From NCBI GenBank assembly GCA_037190175.1, contig JBBCJM010000106.1, positions 1-13,018 on the forward strand: DNA of 13,018 nt. The letters are read 5' to 3'. Shown here piece after piece: positions 1 through 7,045 of the stretch (positions within the stretch are counted from its first letter, which is position 1; every line of letters starts with the position of its first letter). The notes beneath the pieces were generated by a model. The model was not told the DNA's origin and searched no databases. It worked only from the letters and a program-made list of their open reading frames with translations. Made by a program: the position numbers and the translations under genes. This DNA is from JBBCJM01 sp037190175. GTDB taxonomy: Bacteria; Pseudomonadota; Alphaproteobacteria; Rhodobacterales; Rhodobacteraceae.

Positions 1-74
1 TTGGGCGGGGCCACGAAGAACGCCGCCCTGCCCCCTGCCGCGCGCAGGGGCAGATCGAAGGCCAGTTGCCGCAT
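1..74 (-). CDS. Probable DnaA/Hda-family protein, N-terminal fragment (cut by window edge)
   Basis: Only the first 24 codons are present. The ATG at 74-72 shares its A with the TGA stop of the upstream AI-2E family gene (TGATG junction), and an AGGAAG ribosome-binding sequence lies 8 bases before it. The peptide opens with MRQLAFDLPLR and continues to AAFFVAPP. This resembles the start of alphaproteobacterial Hda-like proteins, which begin with a short hydrophobic 'QLaFDLP' clamp-binding-like motif followed by 'FFVapaN'. Hda-type proteins work with the sliding clamp to inactivate DnaA-ATP. Such a gene next to an AI-2E transporter gene is, from memory, common in Rhodobacterales. The assignment rests on a very short peptide plus the junction, so the identity is probable rather than certain. 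Confidence 0.5.
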   Translation of the reverse strand, partial: MRQLAFDLPLRAAGGRAAFFVAPP

Positions 75-1348
75 CAGGCCCGCTTCCTGCCCCGGCGCGG
101 GCGGGGCGCCGGCTCGGGCGCCACCAGGTCGGGGGCCGGCAGGTGGTCGGGCGCGGGGACCGGCGCGGCCGCGGGCTCGGGCAGCGAGGGCGCGGGCTGC
201 AGCGCCTCGGGCAGCGGCGGCAGGTCGCCCAGCTCGTCCGCCGGCAGGGGCGTGTCGGGGGTCAGCATCTCTTCCGGCGTGGGGGGCAGCGGCATGGCCT
301 CGGCCCCGCGGTAGAGCAGGCTTTCCTGATACCGCCCGATCATGAAGCGGATGATGACCCCGATGGCGGCCGCCACCGGCACCGCCACCAGCATCCCCAG
401 GAACCCGAAGAGCGTGCCGAAGGCCGAGAGCGCGAAGAGCAGCCACACCGGATGCAGCCCCACGCTGCCGCCCACCAGCTTGGGCGTGATCACGTTGCCC
501 TCCAGGAACTGGCCCAGCGCGAAGATCCCCGCCACGATCCCGATCGAGGCCCAGTCGCCCCAGAACTGGAAGAGCGCGAGCCCGATGGCCAGCGTGCCGC
601 CCACCAGCGCGCCCACGTAGGGGATGAAGGTGATCGCCCCGGCGATGGCGCCCACCACCATGCCGAACTGCAAACCCGCCAGCATCAGCGCCACGGCGTA
701 GAACAGGCCCAGGATCAGGCAGACGCTGAGCTGCCCCCGCACGAAGGCCGCCAGCACCTTGTCGATCTCGGCCGCCAGTTGCCGCACCACCGGGGCATGG
801 TCGCGCGGCAGCATGGCGTCGATGCGGGCGATCATCCGGTGCCAGTCCAGCAGCAGGTAGAAGGCCACCACCGGCACCACCACGATGAAGACGACCGCAT
901 TGATCACCCCCATGGCCGAGCCCAGCAGCGCCTGCGCCAGCTCGCCCCCGCGCGCCCGGATGGTCTCGCCGATCGACAGCAGCGTCTGCCGCGCGGTGGA
1001 ATTGCTCTCGCCCAGCTCGGGGAAGCGCTCGATGACGAAATCGTGCAGGTCGCGGAAGATCTCGGGCGCGGCGTTGACCAGCGCGCTCAGCTGGCCGACC
1101 AGCGTCGGGATCACCGCCAGGACCAGCGCCACGAAGAGGACCAGCATCCCCAGCGAGATGAGCGTGGTGGCCGCGACCCGGCCCATCCCCAGCCGCTCCA
1201 GCCGGTTGGCCACGGGGTCGAGGAAATAGGCCAGCCCCCCGCCCACCACGAAGGGCAGGATCACGTCGCCCAGAAACCACAGCGCCAGCAAGAACACCGC
1301 CGCGGCGATGCCCCAGTATCTCAACTGATCCCTGACCGGCAGCGCCAC
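74..1348 (-). CDS. AI-2E/PerM family membrane transporter
   Basis: This is a 424-residue inner-membrane protein of the AI-2E (PerM, UPF0118) family. Members are putative exporters or permeases of diverse and mostly unknown substrates. The order of segments is typical: a hydrophobic N-terminal pair (about residues 11-43, with FVVGGGLAYFLDPV), a third helix, a long soluble stretch, a helix ending in YLLLDW, then a helix-rich C-terminal core containing FIPYVGALVGG, GNVITPKLVG and LHPVWLLFALSAFG, all typical of the family. The last 70 or so residues form a Pro/Ala-rich tail ending in basic residues (RPRRGRKRA), probably disordered and cytoplasmic. I chose the GTG at 1348 because a GGGGAG sequence sits 7 bases upstream and the protein then begins just before the first helix. 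The open frame continues further upstream, but only as a shadow of the acetyltransferase gene. The stop overlaps the next gene's ATG. The substrate cannot be told from sequence. Confidence 0.9.
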   Translation of the reverse strand: MALPVRDQLRYWGIAAAVFLLALWFLGDVILPFVVGGGLAYFLDPVANRLERLGMGRVAATTLISLGMLVLFVALVLAVIPTLVGQLSALVNAAPEIFRDLHDFVIERFPELGESNSTARQTLLSIGETIRARGGELAQALLGSAMGVINAVVFIVVVPVVAFYLLLDWHRMIARIDAMLPRDHAPVVRQLAAEIDKVLAAFVRGQLSVCLILGLFYAVALMLAGLQFGMVVGAIAGAITFIPYVGALVGGTLAIGLALFQFWGDWASIGIVAGIFALGQFLEGNVITPKLVGGSVGLHPVWLLFALSAFGTLFGFLGMLVAVPVAAAIGVIIRFMIGRYQESLLYRGAEAMPLPPTPEEMLTPDTPLPADELGDLPPLPEALQPAPSLPEPAAAPVPAPDHLPAPDLVAPEPAPRPRRGRKRA

Positions 1349-1444
1349 GCCGAAACTCCCCGAACCCGATGCGCCCAGATTGCCCAAGCCGGGGGGCCTT
1401 GCAAGCGGCGCGTGATCACGACGGCGAAGGAGCGGTCGCGGTTC

Positions 1445-1464
1445 CCGGCCCTCCCGCGGGCCGG
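1445..1464 (-). terminator. GC hairpin between the GNAT and AI-2E genes, no T-tract
   Basis: A perfect 7-base inverted repeat (CCGGCCC at 1445-1451, GGGCCGG at 1458-1464, 6-base loop) lies just downstream of the acetyltransferase stop, in the 125-base gap before the AI-2E family gene. No run of T follows on the minus strand, so it is not a classical intrinsic terminator. It could be a weak pause or RNA-stability element, or chance in such GC-rich DNA. The rest of the gap shows nothing recognisable apart from the ribosome-binding sequence of the next gene. Confidence 0.2.
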
Positions 1465-1473
1465 AGAGGCCCC

Positions 1474-2058
1474 CTACCCCGCGTCCGTCCGCCCGCGCCG
1501 GTCGGCGCGCAGGTTGGCGTAGAGCACATGGGTGCGCCAGCGGCCGGCGATCTGGAGATAGCTCTGCGCCACCCCCTCGTACTTGAACCCCTCGGTCTCC
1601 AGCAGTCCGCGGGAGGCGGCGTTCTCGGGCAGGCAGGCGGCCTCGATCCGGCTCAGGTCCATCTCGCGGAAGGCATGGTGCACCACGGCGCGGATCGCCT
1701 CGGCCATGAAGCCCTGCCGGGCGTGCGCCTGCCCGATCCAGTAGCCCAGCGTGCCGGCCTGCGCCGGGCCGCGGCGGATGTTGTCCAGCGTGATCGCCCC
1801 CAGCACCGCGCCGTCCTGCCGGCGGACCAGCAGCAGGGGCAGCGCGGTGCCCTGCGCCTCGGCCCTTTGCGACCAGTAGACGCGGTTGACGAAGGAGCGG
1901 CGGGTCAGGTGATCCTCGGCCCAGACCGGCTCCCAGGGCGCCAGGAACGCGCGGCTCTCGGCGCGCAGCCGCGCCCATTCCCGCCAGTCGCCGTGCTGCG
2001 GCAGCCGCAGCGTCAGCCGCTCGGTCTCGATCCGGGGCCTGCGGCGCCAGCCGAACAT
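1474..2058 (-). CDS. GNAT family N-acetyltransferase, RimJ/RimL type
   Basis: The product has 194 residues, the usual length for RimJ/RimL-like GNAT enzymes, which transfer acetyl from acetyl-CoA to an amino group (in the namesakes, the N-terminal residue of ribosomal proteins). Family hallmarks are the opening IETERLTLRLP (10-20), the strand LGYWIGQAHARQGFMAEA (104-121) containing the R-Q-G-x-x-A acetyl-CoA pyrophosphate loop, and LPENAASRGLLETEGF (143-158), the conserved asparagine-serine segment before the last strands. The ATG at 2058 shares one base with the TGA of the upstream M16 peptidase gene (TGATG), so translation is probably coupled. A GAGGGA sequence lies about 11 bases upstream. 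The true substrate is unknown. I do not give it the name rimJ because this superfamily is functionally broad. Confidence 0.9.
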   Translation of the reverse strand: MFGWRRRPRIETERLTLRLPQHGDWREWARLRAESRAFLAPWEPVWAEDHLTRRSFVNRVYWSQRAEAQGTALPLLLVRRQDGAVLGAITLDNIRRGPAQAGTLGYWIGQAHARQGFMAEAIRAVVHHAFREMDLSRIEAACLPENAASRGLLETEGFKYEGVAQSYLQIAGRWRTHVLYANLRADRRGRTDAG

Positions 2059-3317
2059 CAGCCCGCCAGTCCCTCGCGCAGCGCCTCCAGCGCCGGCGCC
2101 GCCGCCACGGGGCCATAGAGCGCCAGCGCCGCCTCGCCGGTGCAGAGCCGCTCGGCGCAGGCGCGCACCGCGGCCACGTCCACCGCGTCGATCTTGGCCA
2201 CGGCCTCGGCCACCGGGGGCACGCGGCCCCAGATCTGCACCATCCGCGCCAGCCTCTCGGCCCGCGAGGAGGGACTTTCCAGCCCCATCAGCATCCCGGC
2301 CTTCAGCTGCGCCCGGGCGCGCGCCACCTCGGCCTCGCCCATGTCCTCGGCCGAGCGGCGCAAGACCTCGACGGTCAGCGCCGCCAGTTCGCCGATCTCC
2401 TGCGCCGAGGTGCCGGCATAGACGGTCAGCGAGCCGGTGTCCTCATAGGCGCCGGCCTGGGCGAAGATGGTGTAGCACAGCCCCCGCTCCTCGCGGATCT
2501 TCTGGAACAGGCGCGAGGACATGCCGCCGCCCATCGCCATGGAATAGACCTGCGCGGCGTGGACGCCCTCGTCGCGCCAGGCCGGGGCCTCCAGCGCCAG
2601 GGCGAAATGCGCCTGCTCCAGATCCTTGATCTCGCGCCGTTCGCGGCCCTGGAACCGCGCCGCCACCAGCGCGCCGTTGCCGCGGGGGCCGATGCCTTCG
2701 AACAGCTTCTCCGCCTGCCGCACGATGGCGTCGTGGTCCACCCCCCCGGCGGCGGCCAGGATCATCTGGTCCGGCCCGTAGTGTTCGGCCACGAAGCCGC
2801 GCAGATCCCCGGCCGAGAAATGCGCCACCCGTTCCGCCGGGCCCAGGATGGTGCGGCCGAAGGGCTGGTCGGGATAGGCGGCCTCCTGCAGCCAGTCGAA
2901 GATGATGTCGTCGGGCGTGTCCAGCGCCTGGCCGATCTCCTGCAGGATCACGTGGCGCTCGGTCTCGATGTCGTCGGCGTGGAAGGCCGGGTTCAGCACG
3001 ATGTCGGCGATCACGTCCAGCGCCATGGCCACGTCGCCCGACAGCACGCGGGCGTAATAGGCGGTCGTCTCCTTGGACGTATAGGCGTTGATGTAGCCGC
3101 CCACGTCCTCGATCTCTTCCGCGATGCGCAGGGCGCTGCGCCGGGCGGTGCCCTTGAAGGCCATGTGTTCCAGGAAATGCGCCACCCCGTTCTGCTCGGG
3201 CCGCTCGTGCCGGCCGCCCGCGGTGACCCAGAGCCCGACCGAGGCCGACATCAGCCCCGGCATGTGTTCGGTGACGATGCGCAGGCCGTTGGGCAGGGTC
3301 GTCAGGCGGGCGGTCAT
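2058..3317 (-). CDS. M16 family zinc metallopeptidase (processing-peptidase-like)
   Basis: This 419-residue protein is a single-unit M16B peptidase, related to the mitochondrial processing peptidase beta subunit and to Rickettsia and Bacillus homologues. The inverted zinc motif HFLEH is at residues 47-51 (ligands H47 and H51, catalytic base E50). The third zinc ligand is E127, exactly 76 residues after H51, the family's usual spacing. The second half carries GGGMSSRLFQ...RGLCY (263-282), the conserved Arg/Tyr region of the C-terminal domain. All catalytic residues are present, so it should be active, probably as a dimer. I see no signal peptide, so it is expected to be cytoplasmic. Its ATG overlaps the thrC stop by four bases (ATGA), with an AGGAT sequence 6 bases upstream, and its stop overlaps the acetyltransferase start. 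Its natural substrates are not evident. Confidence 0.95.
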   Translation of the reverse strand: MTARLTTLPNGLRIVTEHMPGLMSASVGLWVTAGGRHERPEQNGVAHFLEHMAFKGTARRSALRIAEEIEDVGGYINAYTSKETTAYYARVLSGDVAMALDVIADIVLNPAFHADDIETERHVILQEIGQALDTPDDIIFDWLQEAAYPDQPFGRTILGPAERVAHFSAGDLRGFVAEHYGPDQMILAAAGGVDHDAIVRQAEKLFEGIGPRGNGALVAARFQGRERREIKDLEQAHFALALEAPAWRDEGVHAAQVYSMAMGGGMSSRLFQKIREERGLCYTIFAQAGAYEDTGSLTVYAGTSAQEIGELAALTVEVLRRSAEDMGEAEVARARAQLKAGMLMGLESPSSRAERLARMVQIWGRVPPVAEAVAKIDAVDVAAVRACAERLCTGEAALALYGPVAAAPALEALREGLAG

Positions 3318-4702
3318 GCGGCGATCCTGTCGCGGATGAGGGTTTGCAGCGCGGCGAGGTCGTTGGGCACCCGGGTGAACCGCTCGGGCCGGTCGAACAG
3401 GCCCGCCATGCGCGGCGGCAGCGCCGGGCGCAGGCCGGTGGCGCGTTCCACCGCGTCGGGGAACTTCGCCGGATGGGCGGTGGCCAGCGTGACCATGGGG
3501 TTCGGCCCCAGGTTCTCCTCCGCCACCTTCACCGCCACCGCGCTGTGGGGGCAGAGGATTTCCCCGGTCGCGGCGCGGATGCGGGCGATGGTGGCCTCGG
3601 TCTCCTCCTCGGACGCCCGGCCGGAGCCGAAGCCGTCGCGCAGGCTCTGCAAGGCGCCCTGCGGGATGGCGAAGGCGCCGGTCTCCTTCAGGTCGGCCAT
3701 CAGCGCGGCGACCGCGGCCCCCTCGCGCCCCAGCGCGTCGAACAGCGCGCGTTCGAAGTTGGAGGACACCTGGATGTCCATCGAGGGCGAGATCGAGGGG
3801 CGCACGGCATCGGTGGCATAGGTGCCGGTTGTCAGCGCCCGGTGCAGGATGTCGTTCTGGTTGGTGGCGATCACCAGCCGGCCCACGGGCAGGCCCATGG
3901 CGCGCGCGATGGAGCCCGCGTAGATGTCGCCGAAGTTCCCCGTGGGCACGGTGAAGTCCACCGGCCGGTGCGGCGCACCCAAACTCGTGGCGGCGGCGAA
4001 GTAATAGACCACCTGCGCCAGCACCCTTGCCCAGTTGATGCTGTTCACCCCCGCCAGCCCCACCCCGTCGCGGAAGGCGAAGTCGTTGAACATGTCCTTC
4101 AGCCGGGCCTGGCAGTCGTCGAAGTCGCCCTCCAGCGCCAGGGCGTGGACGTTGGCCTCGGCCGGCGTGGTCATCTGGCGGCGCTGCACCTCGCTGACCC
4201 TTCCGTGGGGGAAGAGGATGAACACGTCCACATTGGCCAGCCCGCGGAACGCCTCGATGGCGGCGCTGCCGGTGTCGCCCGAGGTGGCGCCCACGATGGT
4301 GATCCGCCGGCCGGTCCGCGCCAGTTCCGCCTGCATCATCTGGCCGATGATCTGCATGGCGAAGTCCTTGAAGGCCAAGGTCGGGCCGTGGAACAGCTCC
4401 AGTAGGAAGTGGTTGGGCGCCAGCTGCCGCAAGGGTGCGCGGGCGGGATGGCCGAAGCCGCGATAGGCGGCGGCGATCAGGCGGCGGAACTCGTCGTCGG
4501 CGAAAGTACCGCCCAGGAAGGGGCGCATGACGCGGAAGGCGACCTCCTCATAGGCCAGCCCGGCCAGCGCGGCGATCTCGGCCGGGGCCATGACCGGCAC
4601 GGCCTCGGGCACATAAAGCCCGCCGTCGCGGGCCAGGCCCGTCATCATGGCCTCGGAGAAGGAAAGGACGGGGGCGGAACCGCGGGTGGAGACGTATCGC
4701 AT
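3314..4702 (-). CDS. thrC: Threonine synthase
   Basis: The 462-residue protein converts O-phosphohomoserine to threonine and phosphate, the last step of threonine synthesis, in the cytoplasm with pyridoxal phosphate. The start MRYVSTRG and the stretch ARDGGLYVPE (24-33) are typical of bacterial threonine synthases. The cofactor lysine is K112 within GPTLAFKDFAMQ, and the phosphate-binding loop is GATSGDTGSAA (138-148). Length fits the long bacterial form. The ATG at 4702 has a GAGGG sequence at good spacing and lies 10 bases after the surf1 stop. The downstream M16 gene starts inside the stop codon. The position after surf1 and before the M16 gene matches what I know of Rhodobacterales. The enzyme has no direct link to the oxidase, so co-transcription may only reflect growth-linked expression. 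Confidence 0.97.
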   Translation of the reverse strand: MRYVSTRGSAPVLSFSEAMMTGLARDGGLYVPEAVPVMAPAEIAALAGLAYEEVAFRVMRPFLGGTFADDEFRRLIAAAYRGFGHPARAPLRQLAPNHFLLELFHGPTLAFKDFAMQIIGQMMQAELARTGRRITIVGATSGDTGSAAIEAFRGLANVDVFILFPHGRVSEVQRRQMTTPAEANVHALALEGDFDDCQARLKDMFNDFAFRDGVGLAGVNSINWARVLAQVVYYFAAATSLGAPHRPVDFTVPTGNFGDIYAGSIARAMGLPVGRLVIATNQNDILHRALTTGTYATDAVRPSISPSMDIQVSSNFERALFDALGREGAAVAALMADLKETGAFAIPQGALQSLRDGFGSGRASEEETEATIARIRAATGEILCPHSAVAVKVAEENLGPNPMVTLATAHPAKFPDAVERATGLRPALPPRMAGLFDRPERFTRVPNDLAALQTLIRDRIAA

Positions 4703-4712
4703 GGCTGCCCTC

Positions 4713-5378
4713 TTATCCCGGCCGGCGGCGGTTGCGCCAGAGCCAGAACGCGGTCATCGCCGCCCAGACGAAGGCCAGGGCGAACCACTGGATCGCATAG
4801 CCCAGGTGGTGGTTGGGGATCCCGGCGGAATCGAGCGGCAGCGGGCGGATCCCGTCGCCGGTCTGGCTGCGGGCGACGACCAGCACCGGCTCGGTCCCCA
4901 ACGCCTCGGCCATCGCCGGCAGGTCGCGGGCGAACCACAGGCCGGTGCGGGCGTCGGGCGGGGGGGTGGAGCTGTTCAGGTCGTCCGGCCAGTGCAGGTT
5001 GCCGGTGACGGTCGCCTCGGCCGCCACCCGCGGCGCGCGGCGCTGGGCCTCGGGCCGGAAGCCGCGGTCGATCAGGATGCGGCGGCCCTCGGCGGTCTCG
5101 AAGGCGGCGACGATCCGCACCCCGGCGCCCAGGTCCTTCAGCCCCACCAGCACGTCGATGTCCTGCCCGGTAAAGCGGCCCGTCACCGTGACCGGCAGGA
5201 AGGCGTCGCCCAGGGGGGCCGGCGCCGCGGGCAGCCCGCCGGGCGCCTGCCCGATCCGCGCGTCGATGGCCGCCAGCACGCCCTCCTTCCACGCCAGCCG
5301 GTCGAGCTGCCACAGGCCCAGCCAGACCAGGATCGCGGTGCCGATGAGGCCGGTGAGCAGCGGGATGACGAGACGCAT
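4713..5378 (-). CDS. surf1: Surf1 family cytochrome oxidase assembly protein
   Basis: This is a 221-residue Surf1/Shy1-type protein, involved in placing heme A in subunit I of aa3-type oxidase. The architecture is diagnostic: one N-terminal membrane helix followed by GLWQLDRLAWK (21-31), a periplasmic domain with conserved DRGF, and a second helix introduced by NHHLGYAIQWF (189-199), then a short basic tail. I placed the start at the ATG 5378, which puts the helix at the N terminus. A TTG at 5393 would add five residues, and neither start has a strong ribosome-binding sequence. The gene lies after ctaE but is separated from it by a terminator-like hairpin ending 14 bases before the start. It may therefore be expressed at a lower level than the structural subunits, which would suit an assembly factor. 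Confidence 0.93.
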   Translation of the reverse strand: MRLVIPLLTGLIGTAILVWLGLWQLDRLAWKEGVLAAIDARIGQAPGGLPAAPAPLGDAFLPVTVTGRFTGQDIDVLVGLKDLGAGVRIVAAFETAEGRRILIDRGFRPEAQRRAPRVAAEATVTGNLHWPDDLNSSTPPPDARTGLWFARDLPAMAEALGTEPVLVVARSQTGDGIRPLPLDSAGIPNHHLGYAIQWFALAFVWAAMTAFWLWRNRRRPG

Positions 5379-5391
5379 GGGCAGGGCCGCC

Positions 5392-5424
5392 AAACGAAAG
5401 GCGCGGGCCGCCGGGGCCCGCGCC
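5392..5424 (-). terminator. Intrinsic terminator-like hairpin after ctaE
   Basis: GGCGCGGGCC at 5400-5409 and GGCCCGCGCC at 5415-5424 form a perfect 10-base stem with a 5-base loop. On the minus strand the stem is followed at once by TTTCGTTT (5399-5392), a short T-rich tail. It lies 22 bases after the ctaE stop and before surf1, in the same transcription direction. A partial terminator here would give high levels of the ctaC-ctaE part and lower levels of surf1-thrC and beyond. The T tail is interrupted, so termination is probably incomplete. The stem could also act as a 3'-end stabiliser after processing. Confidence 0.6.
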
Positions 5425-5446
5425 GCAGGGGAACCGGGGCGGGCGG

Positions 5447-6253
5447 TCAGCCGCCCCAGATATACACGGCCAGGAACAGGAACAGCCAGACCACGTCGAC
5501 GAAGTGCCAGTACCAGGCCGCCGCCTCGAAGCCCACGTGCTGCTCGGGGGTGAAGTGCCCCTTGTAGACGCGGATCAGGCAGACGGTCAGGAAGATGGTC
5601 CCGATGATGACGTGGAAGCCGTGGAAGCCCGTCGCCATGAAGAAGTTCGCGCCATAGATGTTGCCGGCGAAGCCGAAGGCCGCGTGGCTGTACTCATAGG
5701 CCTGGAAGGCGGTGAAGAGCACGCCCAGCAGGATCGCCAGGATCAGCCCGCTCTTCACGTCCTTGCGGTTGTTCTCGTGCACCAGCGCGTGGTGCGCCCA
5801 GGTGGCGGCGGCGCCGGAGCACAAGAGGATCAGCGTGTTGATCAGCGGCAGGTGCCAGGGGTCGAAGGTCTCGATCCCCGCGGGCGGCCAGATGCCGTCC
5901 ACGATGGGGCTCAGCCCCTCGGGATGGATCGGGTAGAGCGCGTGCTTGAAGAAGCTCCAGAACCAGGCCGAGAAGAACATCACCTCGGACATGATGAAGA
6001 GGATGAAGCCGTAGCGCAGGCCGATCCTCACCACCGGGGTGTGGTCGCCGGTCTGGCCCTCGTGCACCACCTCGGACCACCAGGCGAACATGGTGTAGAG
6101 CACGCCGACAAGGCCGATCAGGAACATCCACGGCGCCGAGCCCTTCATCCACAGGACCGCGCCGAACAGCATCACGAAGGCCGAGACCGCGCCCACGAAG
6201 GGCCAGATCGAGGGCGGAAGGATGTGGTAATCGTGGTTCTTGGCGTGCGCCAT
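5447..6253 (-). CDS. ctaE: Cytochrome c oxidase subunit III (aa3 type)
   Basis: The 268-residue integral membrane protein is subunit III of cytochrome aa3, which stabilises the catalytic core and supports proton uptake. The start MAHAKNHDYHILPPSIWP and seven hydrophobic segments match the Rhodobacter/Paracoccus protein closely. Conserved landmarks are E90 in SEVMFFSAWFWSFF (the buried glutamate known in subunit III), DPWHLPLINTLILL, THHALVHE-like AHHALVHENN, the GFHGFHV segment and the terminal WHFVDVVWLFLF. The ATG follows the ctaG stop by 12 bases, and a GAGGGA ribosome-binding sequence overlaps the end of ctaG. No residue expected of the family appears to be missing. A strong hairpin follows the stop. 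Confidence 0.98.
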   Translation of the reverse strand: MAHAKNHDYHILPPSIWPFVGAVSAFVMLFGAVLWMKGSAPWMFLIGLVGVLYTMFAWWSEVVHEGQTGDHTPVVRIGLRYGFILFIMSEVMFFSAWFWSFFKHALYPIHPEGLSPIVDGIWPPAGIETFDPWHLPLINTLILLCSGAAATWAHHALVHENNRKDVKSGLILAILLGVLFTAFQAYEYSHAAFGFAGNIYGANFFMATGFHGFHVIIGTIFLTVCLIRVYKGHFTPEQHVGFEAAAWYWHFVDVVWLFLFLAVYIWGG

Positions 6254-6265
6254 GGTTCCCTCGTT

Positions 6266-6838
6266 CTAGTTGACCGCATCAGCCGGCGCGGAGGCCGGCA
6301 GCGCCGCCCGGGGCTCGGGCAGCGGGGTTTCGTGGAAGGTGTAGCTCAGCGTGATCTCCCTGACGAACCGCCCCTCGCGGTCGTCGAGGATGGCCGGATC
6401 GACGTAGAAGGTCACCGGCATCTGCACCGTCTCGCCTGGGGCCAGCACCTGGCTCTGGAAGCAGAAGCAGTCGATCTTGGTGAAGTAGAGCCCCGCTGCA
6501 TCGGGGGCGACGTTGAAGCTGGCCGTGCCCGCGATGGGCCGGTCGGTGGGATTCGTCGCCTCGTAGAAGGCCAGCCCCACCTCGCCCAGCCGGATCTGCA
6601 TGGTGCGTTGCTGGGGCCGGAAGCTCCAGGGCATCCCGCGCTCCAGCGAGGCGTCGAAGCGCACCGTGACCTCGCGGTCCAGCACCTGTCCGGGGGCCGC
6701 GGCGGCGGTCGAGGGGGTGCCGGCAAAGCCGGTGACGCGGCAGAACCAGTCGTAGAACGGCACCGCGGCGAAGGAGAGCGCGCACATGGTGGCGGCCACG
6801 CCGGCCAGCGTCAGGGCGGTCTTGCGCTGCGGGGTCAT
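6266..6838 (-). CDS. ctaG: Cytochrome c oxidase assembly protein CtaG (Cox11 family)
   Basis: This 190-residue copper chaperone delivers copper to the CuB site of oxidase subunit I. It has one N-terminal membrane helix (about residues 8-26) and a periplasmic immunoglobulin-like domain. The copper motif is KIDCFCFQSQ with C124 and C126, and the third conserved cysteine C33 lies just after the helix in VPFYDWFCRVTG. Further family signatures are NPTDRPIAGTASFNVAP and VPVTFYVDP-like MPVTFYVDPAI. The ATG overlaps the stop of the upstream small gene by four bases, and a good GGAGG ribosome-binding sequence lies 7 bases before it. The C terminus after the domain is short and Ala/Pro-rich. This is the alphaproteobacterial Cox11-type CtaG, not the unrelated Bacillus CtaG. 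Confidence 0.97.
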   Translation of the reverse strand: MTPQRKTALTLAGVAATMCALSFAAVPFYDWFCRVTGFAGTPSTAAAAPGQVLDREVTVRFDASLERGMPWSFRPQQRTMQIRLGEVGLAFYEATNPTDRPIAGTASFNVAPDAAGLYFTKIDCFCFQSQVLAPGETVQMPVTFYVDPAILDDREGRFVREITLSYTFHETPLPEPRAALPASAPADAVN

Positions 6839-7044
6839 GGCCGGGCCTCCGGCGCGGGGGCGGGCTCGGCCGGCAGCAGTTCGGGCCGCACCACGTGGTC
6901 GAAGCCCTGCATCGGATCGCCCCGGGTCACCTTGACCACGGTCAGCGCGAAGACCAGCGCGACGAAACCCGCCAGCACCAGCCCCAGGCCGAGGTTGCGC
7001 GAGAACCGGCGGCGGTGCATCTCGTGTTCGGGACGGAACGCCAT
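6835..7044 (-). CDS. Small single-helix membrane protein of the cta operon (CoxF-like)
   Basis: A 69-residue protein is encoded between ctaB and ctaG. It starts MAFRPEHEMHRRR, has one clear membrane helix (about residues 18-38, LGLGLVLAGFVALVFALTVVKV), then a short segment VTRGDPMQGFDHV and a Pro/Ala-rich end. The basic residues before the helix suggest the N terminus stays inside and the C terminus is periplasmic. Its start lies one base after the ctaB stop, and its stop overlaps the ctaG ATG (ATGA), so it is locked into the operon. Small proteins at this position are known in other alphaproteobacterial cox operons and are sometimes called CoxF or left as hypothetical. A role in oxidase assembly alongside CtaG is an inference from position only. 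Confidence 0.85.
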   Translation of the reverse strand: MAFRPEHEMHRRRFSRNLGLGLVLAGFVALVFALTVVKVTRGDPMQGFDHVVRPELLPAEPAPAPEARP

Positions 7045-7045
7045 G

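Noticed and set aside
1349..2116. N-terminal extension of the AI-2E family gene frame up to 2116.
   Set aside because: The extension is the acetyltransferase gene read in another frame. The GTG at 1348 has a good ribosome-binding sequence and starts just before the first helix.
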